A stretch of 64,000 nt of DNA. It comes from Haloarcula litorea (lineage in GTDB: Archaea; Halobacteriota; Halobacteria; Halobacteriales; Haloarculaceae). The position numbers and the translations under genes are program-made. The DNA is taken from assembly GCF_029338195.1 (NCBI RefSeq), contig NZ_CP119779.1, positions 2,852,001 through 2,916,000 on the forward strand, in the 5' to 3' direction. The notes under the pieces were generated by a model, which searched no databases, had not been told where the DNA came from, and worked only from the letters and a program-made list of their open reading frames with translations. Positions 1 to 8,078 of this stretch are shown piece after piece. Position 1 is the first letter of the stretch; each line of letters opens with the position of its first letter.

Positions 1-312
1 GTTCGACGTCCAGACGTCGTCCGAGGAGACGAACTGCGTCGAGAGCCGGTTCCGCTCGAACCACTGCTCGATGATGTCCCCCTCCTGGGCCGCGGTCCCG
101 CGGTACTCCGCGGTCACCTGGTCGGCCGTGTAGGCCTGGATCTGTTCCGTGGCGAAGATGCCCACCGCGCCGACGGACAGGGCCATCACCACGAGGACGA
201 TCGCGAACTTCAGCGCGAAGTTCGCCCGGACGAAGTCCGGGACGATCGCCGCGACGATTCCGCCGTCGTTCCCGCCCGATGCCGCTGCCCGCTGTGTGTC
301 CTTCGAGCTCAT
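1..312 (-). CDS. Chemotaxis transducer, N-terminal part (runs off the window)
   Basis: Only the first 104 residues lie in the window; the frame is open at base 1. The N-terminus is a hydrophilic, Ser/Gly-rich tail, then one strong membrane helix (about residues 33-53), then the start of an extracellular region with acidic and aromatic residues. This is the usual entry of a two-helix haloarchaeal Htr transducer. The signalling domain is not visible, so the class rests on this architecture and on the neighbour. The binding-protein stop codon is one base before this ATG, so the two genes are almost certainly co-transcribed. In Halobacterium, BasB/BasT and CosB/CosT have the same lipoprotein-transducer order. 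Alternative: another sensor protein with an extracellular domain. Confidence 0.6.
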   Translation of the reverse strand, partial: MSSKDTQRAAASGGNDGGIVAAIVPDFVRANFALKFAIVLVVMALSVGAVGIFATEQIQAYTADQVTAEYRGTAAQEGDIIEQWFERNRLSTQFVSSDDVWTSN

Positions 313-313
313 A

Positions 314-1660
314 TCAGTTGTCCCCGAGCGAACAGTTCGCTGCCGGTCCGTCCGTACAGGAGTAGGTCGCGTCCCGCGTCGTCTCGACGAGGTCGTAGTA
401 CCGCCCGAACGTCTGCTGGTCGCCCGATCGCCCCTTGACGATCGGGACGGGCCGCATCGACTGGTGGTCGCAGGCGCGCATCGTCTGTGCGCCGATCCCG
501 GCCGCGTACTCGCGGCCCTCGATGGCCGGGATCACCTCGTTCGGATCGAACGTCCCGGCCCGCGCGACCGCGTTGGCGTACTGGAGCGTCTGCGTGTACG
601 CCACCTGTGCCGGACCCGAGGGGATCGCGGCGTTCGCCGATCCGGTACCGCCCTCGTACTCGCTGCTGAACGCGTCGATGAACGACTTCGAGAGCGGCGT
701 CTCGATCGAGGGGTCCCAGGCGATGGTGCCGATGACGTCCTCGATAGCCCCGCCGGCGCTCTGTGCCACCGCCCGCGTGTACAGCGGGATGACGACGTTC
801 TCGTCCGGGAAGTTCTCCCGGACCGCCCGGACGGCGTTGGCCGCGTCGAGCCCCCGGAGGTTCAGGACGAGCACGTCCTCGTCGGCGTTCTCGATGTCGG
901 ACATGTACTGCCCGAAGTCGCGGGTCCCCAGCTGGACGCTGAGGCTCCCGACGGGCTGCCAGCCGGCGTCCGAGAGGAACTGGGTCATCAGGTCCCGCTG
1001 TGCGTTGCCCCAGTCGTCCTCCGAGTACATCTGGAAGAACCGCACGTCGGAGCCGTACTCGTCGACGAGGACGGGTTCGAGCGCCTTCGCGGTCATGTAG
1101 GCGTCGAACATCTCGCGGAACGTCCAGCGGTTGCAGGACGAGCCGGTGAGCGCGTCTATGTGGACCATCGTCGCCATATAGATGACCTGCCGCTCGGCGG
1201 CGACCGTCTGCTGGGCGAGGCCCGTGTCGCTCGTCGATCCGCCGGCGAGCATTATCACGTCCTCGTTCTCGATCATCGAGACGGCGTTCTGCCGCGCCAC
1301 CTCGGGATCGCTCCCCGTGTCCCGGACGACGGGTTCGACCGACTTCCCGAGCAGGCCGTCCCCGTCGAGCGCGCCGAACTCCCGGTTGCCGACCCACCCG
1401 CCGCCCTCGTTGATGTGCTTGACGGCGAGTTTCGCCCCCCTGAGTTCCTCGGCCCCCTCCGTCGAGAAGGGGCCCGAGCGCGCGACGTTGAACCCGAACG
1501 GGGCGGTGTCGCCGGTCACGGGGTAGGTCCCGACCGACTCGGCGGTCGGTGTCCCGTCACCACCGCCGCCACAGCCGGCCAGGCCCGCGACCCCGGCGGC
1601 ACCTGCGGTCCGGAGAAAGCGCCGTCGGGAGACCGATCTCGTCGATAGCCTACGACCCAT
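314..1660 (-). CDS. Amino-acid-type (HAAT/Liv family) binding lipoprotein, probably a chemoreceptor partner
   Basis: The protein has 448 residues. A twin-arginine motif (SRRRFLR, residues 11-17) is followed by a hydrophobic stretch and a lipobox LAGC with Cys30, so it should be Tat-exported and lipid-anchored outside the membrane. The rest resembles the type-I periplasmic binding fold used for branched-chain amino acids and amides, with FNVARSGPFS near the ligand cleft and cysteines near the C-terminus (NCSL). I chose the ATG just before GRRLSTRS because upstream in-frame sequence does not look like coding sequence. No permease or ATPase gene is adjacent; the next gene downstream, after one base, is a transducer. 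A role presenting ligand to that transducer (BasB-like) is therefore more likely than a role in transport. The ligand is unknown. Confidence 0.8.
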   Translation of the reverse strand: MGRRLSTRSVSRRRFLRTAGAAGVAGLAGCGGGGDGTPTAESVGTYPVTGDTAPFGFNVARSGPFSTEGAEELRGAKLAVKHINEGGGWVGNREFGALDGDGLLGKSVEPVVRDTGSDPEVARQNAVSMIENEDVIMLAGGSTSDTGLAQQTVAAERQVIYMATMVHIDALTGSSCNRWTFREMFDAYMTAKALEPVLVDEYGSDVRFFQMYSEDDWGNAQRDLMTQFLSDAGWQPVGSLSVQLGTRDFGQYMSDIENADEDVLVLNLRGLDAANAVRAVRENFPDENVVIPLYTRAVAQSAGGAIEDVIGTIAWDPSIETPLSKSFIDAFSSEYEGGTGSANAAIPSGPAQVAYTQTLQYANAVARAGTFDPNEVIPAIEGREYAAGIGAQTMRACDHQSMRPVPIVKGRSGDQQTFGRYYDLVETTRDATYSCTDGPAANCSLGDN

Positions 1661-1670
1661 GGGTTGTAGT

Positions 1671-1698
1671 GGAAAATATTGGTACAAAAGCTTTTGGA
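1671..1698 (-). promoter_or_regulatory. AT-rich promoter region of the binding-lipoprotein/transducer pair
   Basis: Read on the minus strand, an AT-rich run (TTTTGTACCAATATTTT) sits roughly 12 to 35 bases before the ATG at 1660, inside otherwise GC-rich DNA. This is the right place for a TATA box of a transcript with a short or absent leader. The exact box is not certain. Confidence 0.4.
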
Positions 1699-1884
1699 GG
1701 AGATCGGCTGACGACGTAAGGATTCTTCCTCCGGTTATCACAGTCGGTAATCGCATCGTGCCGGGGCGGCCGCGTGCGGTCGCTCGCAGCCCGGGTCGTG
1801 TCAGCGGTCACGGGGTGTTGCCGCGCCCGTCGGGCGAGCGGCGACCCGACGGGATTTAAGCCGACCCGGCGACGACGGGGGAGT

Positions 1885-2844
1885 ATGACCGACCTCGTCA
1901 CCTTCGGCGAGACGATGTTGCGGTTGTCGCCACCCGACGACGAGCGCCTCGAGACGGCCGACCAGTACACCGTCCGTGCCGCCGGAGCGGAGTCGAACGT
2001 CGCCGTCGCGGCCCAGCGGCTCGGCCTCGACGCCGTCTGGACGTCGAAACTCCCGGACTCGCCGGTCGGTCGCCGCGTCACCGGCGAACTGGCCTCCCAC
2101 GGGGTCACGACCGACGTGGTCTGGGACGACAGCGACGGCGGCCGACAGGGGACCTACTACCTCGAACAGGGGCCGCCGCCGCGGGGGAACGAGGTCATCT
2201 ACGACCGGGCGAACGCGAGCGTGACGACGGCCGAGACGGGCGAACTGCCGACCGAACACCTCGGCTCGGCGCGCGGGTTCCACACGACCGGGATCACGCC
2301 GGCGCTGTCGGACACGCTCGAATCGACGACGGGGGACCTCCTCTCGATGGCCCGGGAGGCGGAGACGACGACCAGCCTCGACCTGAACTACCGCTCGAAG
2401 CTCTGGGACCCCGAGACGGCGAAGTCGGTGCTGACCGACCTGTTCCCGGACGTGGACGTGCTGGTCGTGGCCGAACGCGACGCGGAGGTCGTGCTGGGAC
2501 GGGACGGCGACCCAGAGTCGGTGGCCCGCGGACTGGCCGACGACTACGGCTTCGAGGTGACGCTCGTCACGCGCGGGGCCGAAGGCGCGCTCGCGCTGGC
2601 GGACGGCGAGGTGTTCGAACAACCCACCTACGAGGCGTCGAGCGCCCACCCGGTCGGCACCGGGGACTCCTTCGTGGGCGGGTTCCTCTCGCAGTACCTC
2701 GACGGCGGGTCGGTCGACGACGCCCTCGCCTGGGGGGCGGCGACCGCCGCGCTGAAGCGCTCGGTCCCCGGCGACATCGCCGTCGTCTCGCCCGCGGAAG
2801 TGGAGGGAGTGATCGAGGGCGACACCGAAGCCATCTCGCGGTAA
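1885..2844 (+). CDS. kdgK: 2-keto-3-deoxygluconate kinase (PfkB family)
   Basis: The protein has 319 residues, a normal length for the PfkB/ribokinase family. It phosphorylates KDG to KDPG in the semi-phosphorylative Entner-Doudoroff pathway in the cytoplasm. Visible features are the N-terminal TFGETMLRL strand, the [14 protein letters not shown] substrate-side segment, [11 protein letters not shown], and the C-terminal GTGDSF anion-hole motif with Asp261 as the likely base. The start chosen is the ATG at the beginning of MTDLVTFGE; an earlier in-frame ATG would add 37 basic, non-haloarchaeal residues. Pyruvate kinase and a ROK glucokinase follow on the same strand, and gnaD, gdh and gfcR lie elsewhere in the window, which supports KDG over another sugar. 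An AT-rich GGATTTAAG box sits about 30 bases upstream. Confidence 0.85.
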   Translation: MTDLVTFGETMLRLSPPDDERLETADQYTVRAAGAESNVAVAAQRLGLDAVWTSKLPDSPVGRRVTGELASHGVTTDVVWDDSDGGRQGTYYLEQGPPPRGNEVIYDRANASVTTAETGELPTEHLGSARGFHTTGITPALSDTLESTTGDLLSMAREAETTTSLDLNYRSKLWDPETAKSVLTDLFPDVDVLVVAERDAEVVLGRDGDPESVARGLADDYGFEVTLVTRGAEGALALADGEVFEQPTYEASSAHPVGTGDSFVGGFLSQYLDGGSVDDALAWGAATAALKRSVPGDIAVVSPAEVEGVIEGDTEAISR

Positions 2845-2889
2845 CGGCGTCCGGCAACCTTCTTATCCCCTCCCTCGGTAGTGGCGGCT

Positions 2890-2949
2890 ATGACCCGTCG
2901 GAACCCGAACTCTCTCTCGGAAGCCGCTGGAGGGCCGACCCGTGCGTAA
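2890..2949 (+). CDS. Possible 19-residue leader peptide overlapping the pyk start
   Basis: An ATG at 2890 opens a 19-codon frame that stops at TAA (2947-2949), overlapping the GTG start of pyruvate kinase at 2942 in another frame. A TATA-like TTCTTATC lies about 30 bases before the ATG, so a leaderless transcript could begin at or near this codon. The peptide is short and not recognisable. It may be a chance frame or a small regulatory or coupling ORF; I cannot decide from sequence alone. Confidence 0.25.
   Translation: MTRRNPNSLSEAAGGPTRA
2929..2934 (+). promoter_or_regulatory. Shine-Dalgarno sequence for pyk
   Basis: GGAGGG lies seven bases before the GTG start at 2942. It supports that GTG as the true start and means pyk is translated from a leadered message, unlike most leaderless genes here. 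Confidence 0.6.
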
Positions 2950-4699
2950 CGCGAAGATCGTCTGTACGCTCGGCCCGGCCAGCGAGACCGTCGAAGACAT
3001 CGCCGCGCTGGCGGAGGCCGGGATGTCGGTCGCGCGGCTGAACGCCAGCCACGGCTCTCCCGAGCACCGCCGGACGATGATCGACCGAATCCGGGAGGTC
3101 GACGACATCGTCGACAGCCCGGTCGCGTCGATGCTAGACATGCCCGGCCCGGAGGTCCGGACCGCGCCCGTCCGCGAACCGATCGAACTGGTCGAGGGAT
3201 CGACCGTCCGGTTCGTCGTCGGCGACGAGGCGACGCCCGAAGAGGTCGGCGTCTCCCAGTCGATCGCCGCCGTCGAGGCCGGCGACCGCGTCCTGCTGGA
3301 CGACGGCCGCATCGAGACCACGGTCGAGCGCGTCGAGGACGACGTGGTGTACGCACACGTCGAGAGCGGCGGCGAGCTGGGTGCCCGGAAGGGCGTCAAC
3401 GTCCCCGGCGTCGAACTCGGCCTGCCGACCATCACCGAGAACGACGAGCAGGAACTCGACGTCGCCGCGGAGAAGGAACCCGACTTCGTCGCCGCCTCGT
3501 TCGTCCGGGACGGCGAGGACATCTACGAGATCAATCAGGCGATGGAGTCCCGCGGCATCGACATCCCCATCATCGCGAAGATCGAGCGGGCCGGGGCCGT
3601 CGAGAACCTCGACTCCATCATCGACGCCGCCTACGGCGTGATGGTCGCCCGGGGGGACCTCGGCGTCGAGTGTCCGCTGGAGGACGTCCCGATCATCCAG
3701 AAGCGCATCATCCGGAAGTGCCACGAGGCCGGGGTCCCGGTCATCACCGCGACGGAGATGCTGGACTCGATGGTCCACTCGCGGCGACCGACCCGCGCGG
3801 AGGCCTCGGACGTGGCAAACGCCGTGCTGGACGGCACCGACGCCGTGATGCTGTCGGGCGAGACCGCGATCGGCGACCACCCCGCCCGGGTCGTCGAGAC
3901 GATGGATCGCATCGTCGAGGACGTCGAGCAGAGCGACGAGTACTACGAGTCCCGCGAACAGCGGGTTCCGGAGGCGGGCGACACGCGGACGGACGCGCTG
4001 GCCCGCTCGGCTCGGTTCCTCGCGCGGGACATCGGTGCCTCCGCCGTCGTCGCGGCCTCCGAGTCCGGCTACACGGCGCTGAAGGCCGCGAAGTACCGCC
4101 CCTCGATCCCGATCGTCGCCTCCACGCCCAACGAGGACGTGCGGCGGAAGCTCGCGCTCTCGTGGGGGATCACGCCGGTCACGACCGAGTACACCACCGA
4201 CGGAGCCGACGCCATCATCCAGAGCGCGGTCCAGTCGGCCCTGGAGACCGAGGCCGCCGAGGGCGGCGACACGGTGGTCGTCCTCTCGGGGATGATGACG
4301 GAACTCGAGGGGCTCAACACCGCGAACATGCTCAAGGTCCACGTCGCCGCCGAGATGCTCGTCAGCGGCCGCTCGGTGGTCGACGGCCTCGTCACCGGCC
4401 CCGTCTACCACGCCGCGGACGGCGACGTGACGGAGGCCCCCGACGGGGCGATCCTGGTCGTCCCGGAGGACTTCGACGGCGAGTTCGACGGCGACGTGAG
4501 CCGCGCGGGGGCCATCATCGACGCCCACCAGGGGATCACCAGCTACGCCGCCATCGTCGCCCGCGAGCTCGGCATCCCGATGATCGCGGACGCCTCCCTG
4601 CCGGACCACGTCACCGACGGCACGACCGTGACCCTCGACGCGGAACGGGCGGTCGTCTACGAGGAGATCGCCGGCCCGGAGCGGCTGGACGACCGCTAG
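2942..4699 (+). CDS. pyk: Pyruvate kinase with C-terminal PEP-utiliser-like domain
   Basis: The protein has 585 residues. It converts PEP and ADP to pyruvate and ATP, the last step of glycolysis and the Entner-Doudoroff route. The start is textbook (RNAKIVCTLGPAS), followed by the ARLNASHG segment, the IAKIERAGAVENLD active-site loop with its conserved Lys and Glu, the MVARGDLG metal/phosphate segment and the ATEMLDSM segment. About 110 extra residues at the end resemble the swivelling PEP-utilising domain, but the position of the phospho-His reads TSYAA rather than TSHAA, so that domain cannot act as a phosphocarrier. GTG is the start, with a good Shine-Dalgarno sequence. The gene lies between kdgK and glk on the same strand. 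Confidence 0.95.
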   Translation: MRNAKIVCTLGPASETVEDIAALAEAGMSVARLNASHGSPEHRRTMIDRIREVDDIVDSPVASMLDMPGPEVRTAPVREPIELVEGSTVRFVVGDEATPEEVGVSQSIAAVEAGDRVLLDDGRIETTVERVEDDVVYAHVESGGELGARKGVNVPGVELGLPTITENDEQELDVAAEKEPDFVAASFVRDGEDIYEINQAMESRGIDIPIIAKIERAGAVENLDSIIDAAYGVMVARGDLGVECPLEDVPIIQKRIIRKCHEAGVPVITATEMLDSMVHSRRPTRAEASDVANAVLDGTDAVMLSGETAIGDHPARVVETMDRIVEDVEQSDEYYESREQRVPEAGDTRTDALARSARFLARDIGASAVVAASESGYTALKAAKYRPSIPIVASTPNEDVRRKLALSWGITPVTTEYTTDGADAIIQSAVQSALETEAAEGGDTVVVLSGMMTELEGLNTANMLKVHVAAEMLVSGRSVVDGLVTGPVYHAADGDVTEAPDGAILVVPEDFDGEFDGDVSRAGAIIDAHQGITSYAAIVARELGIPMIADASLPDHVTDGTTVTLDAERAVVYEEIAGPERLDDR

Positions 4700-4726
4700 G
4701 GAGAATATGTGCAATTAAGTAGCGGT
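4692..4726. promoter_or_regulatory. Inverted repeat around the glk promoter region
   Basis: ACCGCTA (4692-4698) is repeated inverted as TAGCGGT (4720-4726) around an AT-rich 21-base centre that could hold the glk TATA box. The left arm overlaps the last codons of pyk. It could be an operator or a weak hairpin, or a chance match. Confidence 0.3.
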
Positions 4727-4746
4727 GGGGCGAGGGTTCCACCACC

Positions 4747-5718
4747 ATGGGCGCATACGCTGGGGTCGATCTCGGTGCGACACACATCCGCGCCGTCATC
4801 GGCGACTCCGACGGGACGCCGGTAGCGTCGTTCAAGCGGGAGACGCCGCGCGGCCCGAACGGCATCGCCGTCACCGAGGCCGTCCTCGACGCGCTCCGGG
4901 AGGCCTGTGCCGCCGCCGACATCGACCCGTCCGAGGTCGAGTCGGCCGGGATCGGGTCGTTCGGCCCGCTGGACCTCGCCGAGGGCGTCGTCGAGAACCC
5001 CGCGAACCTCCCCGACACGATCGATCGGATCCCCCTGACCGGCCCCGTCGAGAACCTGCTCGGCACCCCCCGGGTGTTCCTCCACAACGACGCCAACGCC
5101 GGCGCGATCGCCGAGCGCTTCTACTCCGACCGCAACCCCGACGACATGATCTACCTGACTATCTCGTCGGGGGTCGGTGCCGGTGTCGTCGTCGACGGCA
5201 ACGTCCTCAGCGGCTGGGACGGCAACGCCGGCGAAGTCGGCCACCTCACCATCGACCCGCAGGGGTTCATGACCTGTGGCTGCGGCCACGACGGCCACTG
5301 GGAGGCCTACTGCTCCGGGGAGAACATCCCGCGGTACGCCACCCAACTCCACCGGGAGGACCCCGTCGAGACCGCCCTGCCGATCAACACGGAGGGGTTC
5401 GACGCCGCCGACGTCTTCGCGTACGCCGGCGAGGACGCCTTCGCCTCCCACGTCCTCGAACAGGTCTCACACTGGAACGCCATCGGCGTCGCGAACATGG
5501 TCCACTCCTACGCGCCGCTGGTCATCTACGTCGGCGGCGCGGTCGCCCTGAACAACCCCGAGCAGGTGCTGGAGCCGATCCGCGAGCAACTCGACGATAT
5601 GGTGATGTCGAACATCCCGGACATCCAGCTGACGACCCTCGGCGACGACGTGGTCGTCAGGGGCGCGCTCGCGTCGGCGCTGACCGGCGGGACGGGCGAT
5701 CCCGCACAGGGCGTCTAA
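4747..5718 (+). CDS. glk: ROK-family sugar kinase, probably glucokinase
   Basis: The protein has 323 residues, typical for ROK kinases. It should phosphorylate glucose or a close hexose with ATP in the cytoplasm. The phosphate-1 loop reads DLGATHIRA (Asp8-Thr12), the general base is Asp115 in FLHNDANAGA, and GEVGH (His166) marks the sugar and zinc site. The zinc motif is CGCG with Cys177 and Cys179, but the usual third Cys is His184 (GHW), so the metal site may be Cys2His2-like. The gene follows pyk after 47 bases and is probably in the same sugar-catabolic unit or has its own weak promoter. Alternative substrates such as fructose or N-acetyl sugars cannot be excluded. Confidence 0.75.
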   Translation: MGAYAGVDLGATHIRAVIGDSDGTPVASFKRETPRGPNGIAVTEAVLDALREACAAADIDPSEVESAGIGSFGPLDLAEGVVENPANLPDTIDRIPLTGPVENLLGTPRVFLHNDANAGAIAERFYSDRNPDDMIYLTISSGVGAGVVVDGNVLSGWDGNAGEVGHLTIDPQGFMTCGCGHDGHWEAYCSGENIPRYATQLHREDPVETALPINTEGFDAADVFAYAGEDAFASHVLEQVSHWNAIGVANMVHSYAPLVIYVGGAVALNNPEQVLEPIREQLDDMVMSNIPDIQLTTLGDDVVVRGALASALTGGTGDPAQGV

Positions 5719-5749
5719 GGAGCCGAAACGGGGGGTCTCTCTCGGCGAC

Positions 5750-6928
5750 TCACCCCGACCGCAGGTCGTAGAGCCGACGGAACACCGCCGGCGGGAACCG
5801 CGGGACGACCCGGCTCGGCGGGCGGCCCTGGCCGTCCGGACGCTCGGACTGGACGCGTTCGACGACGCCGTCCTCGGCCATCTCGTAGAGGAACCGCTTG
5901 ACCGTCGCGGCCGAGAGGTCGACCCGTGACGAGCCCGCGATGGCCGCCGTCGTCGCGGTGACGGACTCGCGGTCGCCCTCGTCGAGGTCGACCAGTTCAC
6001 GCAACACCGCCTGTCGGTTCGCCGGCAGCGCGAGCACGACGCCCAGCGAGACGCAGGGCCGTGGCATCGACTCGATCGCGGCGGAGACGTCGGCCTCGGT
6101 CAGCTGTGTCCGACCGGCGGTGTTGGCCCGGTCCGTCGCGTCGAACAGCACGGCCAGGGCGTCGTGGGCGTTCCCGTCGGCCCAGTCCGCGATGTCGCGG
6201 GCGATCCCGTGATCGAGCGCCTGCTGTGCGAGGCCCGCGGACGCGCGGGTCATCAGCACGTCGACGAGCATCTGTCGGTTGTAGGGCTCGACCTCGATGG
6301 CGGTCGCGGTGTACTCCGTCAGCCGGCTCTCGGCGGGGTCGACCCGACCGATCGCGAGCCAGCTGACCGTGCTCGGGAGGCCGGCGAACAGGTCGACCAG
6401 CTCGGTCTCGGCGAGACTACCCGCCTCGTCCACGTGGTCGACGGCGACGACGACGCCCGACCGGGACCCGTCGAGCAGGTCGTGGAGCCGCGAGCGCAGC
6501 GTCGACGTCCCGATCCCGTGTTCCGGCACCGACTCCTCGACCAGTTCGTCGAGGATGGCGTGGTAGAACGCGAACTCGCTTGCGGTCTCCCTGGCGTCGA
6601 CGTAGACGAACGCCGGCGAGGTGGGCGTCTGTGCGCGCGTGCTGGTGTGGATGACCGCCCGGGACTCCGAGGGCAGGCGTTCGAGGTGCGTGAAAAGCGC
6701 CGTCACGACGGCGGACTTGCCCGACCCGGGTGGCCCCGAGAGGTAGACGTTCGGCGGCAGTCGGCCGTCGAACACGGGGTCGAGCTGGTCGAGGAGTCGC
6801 TCGAGGACCGGCCCCCGGTCGGCCGGCTCGTCGACGTGGCTGACCGGTGAGAGCGACTCGTAGTCCTCGACCAGCCGCGGCTGTCCGTCGCGTCGTCGCC
6901 GTCGCCTGATCCGCGCTTCGATGTCCAT
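5750..6928 (-). CDS. Orc1/Cdc6-family AAA+ ATPase (paralogue, no origin seen)
   Basis: The protein has 392 residues. After a basic N-terminus (RIRRRRRRD), it has Walker A GPPGSGKS (residues 65-72), Walker B VVVAVDHVDEA, a sensor region LAIGRVDPAESRL, and a C-terminal winged-helix region (about 300-392) as in archaeal replication initiators. Haloarchaea carry many such paralogues, and only some work at origins. No repeated ORB-like sequences are visible in the 73 bases upstream or nearby, so a role at an origin here is unsupported. It is transcribed towards glk and separated from the glycerol genes by a T-run. Confidence 0.75.
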   Translation of the reverse strand: MDIEARIRRRRRRDGQPRLVEDYESLSPVSHVDEPADRGPVLERLLDQLDPVFDGRLPPNVYLSGPPGSGKSAVVTALFTHLERLPSESRAVIHTSTRAQTPTSPAFVYVDARETASEFAFYHAILDELVEESVPEHGIGTSTLRSRLHDLLDGSRSGVVVAVDHVDEAGSLAETELVDLFAGLPSTVSWLAIGRVDPAESRLTEYTATAIEVEPYNRQMLVDVLMTRASAGLAQQALDHGIARDIADWADGNAHDALAVLFDATDRANTAGRTQLTEADVSAAIESMPRPCVSLGVVLALPANRQAVLRELVDLDEGDRESVTATTAAIAGSSRVDLSAATVKRFLYEMAEDGVVERVQSERPDGQGRPPSRVVPRFPPAVFRRLYDLRSG

Positions 6929-6992
6929 CGTTTGCTCGCTCCGGGGTTTGGGGGGTTGCTAGTACGGACTGCGGTTCGTTCAAAAAGGGTGC

Positions 6993-6999
6993 TGGTATC
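6993..6999 (-). terminator. T-run terminator after the glycerol-linked membrane protein gene
   Basis: On the minus strand, just past the stop codon at 7002, the sequence runs into CCCTTTTTG. A short T-run after GC-rich sequence is the usual archaeal termination signal. Confidence 0.4.
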
Positions 7000-7001
7000 G
7001 C

Positions 7002-8075
7002 TCAGACCAGCCCCAGCGCCGGGACCCACGAGGTCCCCGCGAAGACGCCCGCGATCGCCAGGACGACCACGGTGAACGTCCCGACGACGATCGCCGCGGC
7101 GGGCGGGTCGAAGTGGGTGTCCGAGTGCGCGTAGAAGACGCGCTGGACGACCTCACCGACGAGCGCACCGTAGACGCCGAACAGGCCACCGACGGCGAGC
7201 GCGACCAACTGGCTCGCCCCGGTGGGGTCCGCGGTCCCGTAGACCGCGATGGCCGCCGTGCTGGCGGGCAACGTCATGTGGTGCGTGACCGGGATCTTCT
7301 CGACCCCGAGGTTGAGGAAGGTCAGGCTCGCCGCGGAGATGCCGAAGCCGAGGAAGGGGCTCCCGGTCGCGAGGGCGATGTAGCCGCCCAGCAGCCCGGT
7401 GACGAGGCCGATCATCGCGACGTTCGCCCACTCGTACTGGTGGGGGAGCCACGGCTCGACGGCCAGCCGGGTCGCGCCGTAGCCGCCGTCGGTGGCGACC
7501 TCCTCACCCTCCTCGAAGGGCGTCATATCGAGCAGGCCACGCGGCGCGTCGCCGATGAGCGGGTAGCCGAACACGATGCGGTGCAGCGCCGCGGAGACGA
7601 CGACCATGATCGCGATCGGGTCCCACGGCAGCGCGAGGGTCCCGGAGACGGCCGTCCCCAGCGCGCCGATGATCCCGAAGACGCCCCCGACAGCGAGGAT
7701 GTCGGGGCGGGTCCCGAGCGCGTACGCGATGTCCTTCGCGGGGTGGTAGTCACCGTCGCTCGGGTCCGGCATGCCGTCGTTCTTCGCGGCGTAGGCGGCC
7801 GCGGCCGCGCCGCCGGCGAAGGCGACGTGCGGGCCGAACACGGGCCCGAAGGCGATCGATCCCAGGATGCCGGGTGCGGCCTGTTCCGCGACGCCACCCG
7901 CCAGAAGCCGCGATCCTTCCGCGGCCAGCACGGCGAAGCCGGTGAAACAGAACGCCGGGAGCGCGCCGATGGCGGCTCCGAACGCCCCGCCGGCGAAGGC
8001 GGCGATGAGCAGGAAGACGAGGTCCGTCGCAGACATCCCGACGAGCGGGAGCTGCAGCGCGAGGTCCAGCACCAT
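7002..8075 (-). CDS. Polytopic membrane protein in the glpK operon, candidate glycerol permease
   Basis: The protein has 357 residues and about ten hydrophobic segments rich in Gly and Ala, with two short cytoplasmic-type acidic loops (around residues 98-112 and 187-200). It is not an MIP/aquaporin type, since no NPA motifs are visible. It starts three bases after the glpK stop codon, so it must share its message. I recall that haloarchaeal glpK operons commonly carry a similar membrane protein, sometimes labelled glpX and proposed as a facilitator; that name is confusing because GlpX is a bacterial fructose-bisphosphatase. A role in glycerol uptake is inferred from position only. Confidence 0.7.
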   Translation of the reverse strand: MVLDLALQLPLVGMSATDLVFLLIAAFAGGAFGAAIGALPAFCFTGFAVLAAEGSRLLAGGVAEQAAPGILGSIAFGPVFGPHVAFAGGAAAAAYAAKNDGMPDPSDGDYHPAKDIAYALGTRPDILAVGGVFGIIGALGTAVSGTLALPWDPIAIMVVVSAALHRIVFGYPLIGDAPRGLLDMTPFEEGEEVATDGGYGATRLAVEPWLPHQYEWANVAMIGLVTGLLGGYIALATGSPFLGFGISAASLTFLNLGVEKIPVTHHMTLPASTAAIAVYGTADPTGASQLVALAVGGLFGVYGALVGEVVQRVFYAHSDTHFDPPAAAIVVGTFTVVVLAIAGVFAGTSWVPALGLV

Positions 8076-8078
8076 CGG

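Noticed and set aside
149-1648. A 499-codon plus-strand frame opposite the binding lipoprotein gene
   Set aside because: Its product is very rich in Arg, Val and Asp in the pattern of an antisense frame of GC-rich DNA, while the minus strand has a Tat signal, lipobox and known fold.
6929-7001. Replication-origin repeats next to the Orc1/Cdc6-like gene
   Set aside because: No repeated ORB-like words; the G-rich stretch and T-run are better explained as ordinary gene ends.
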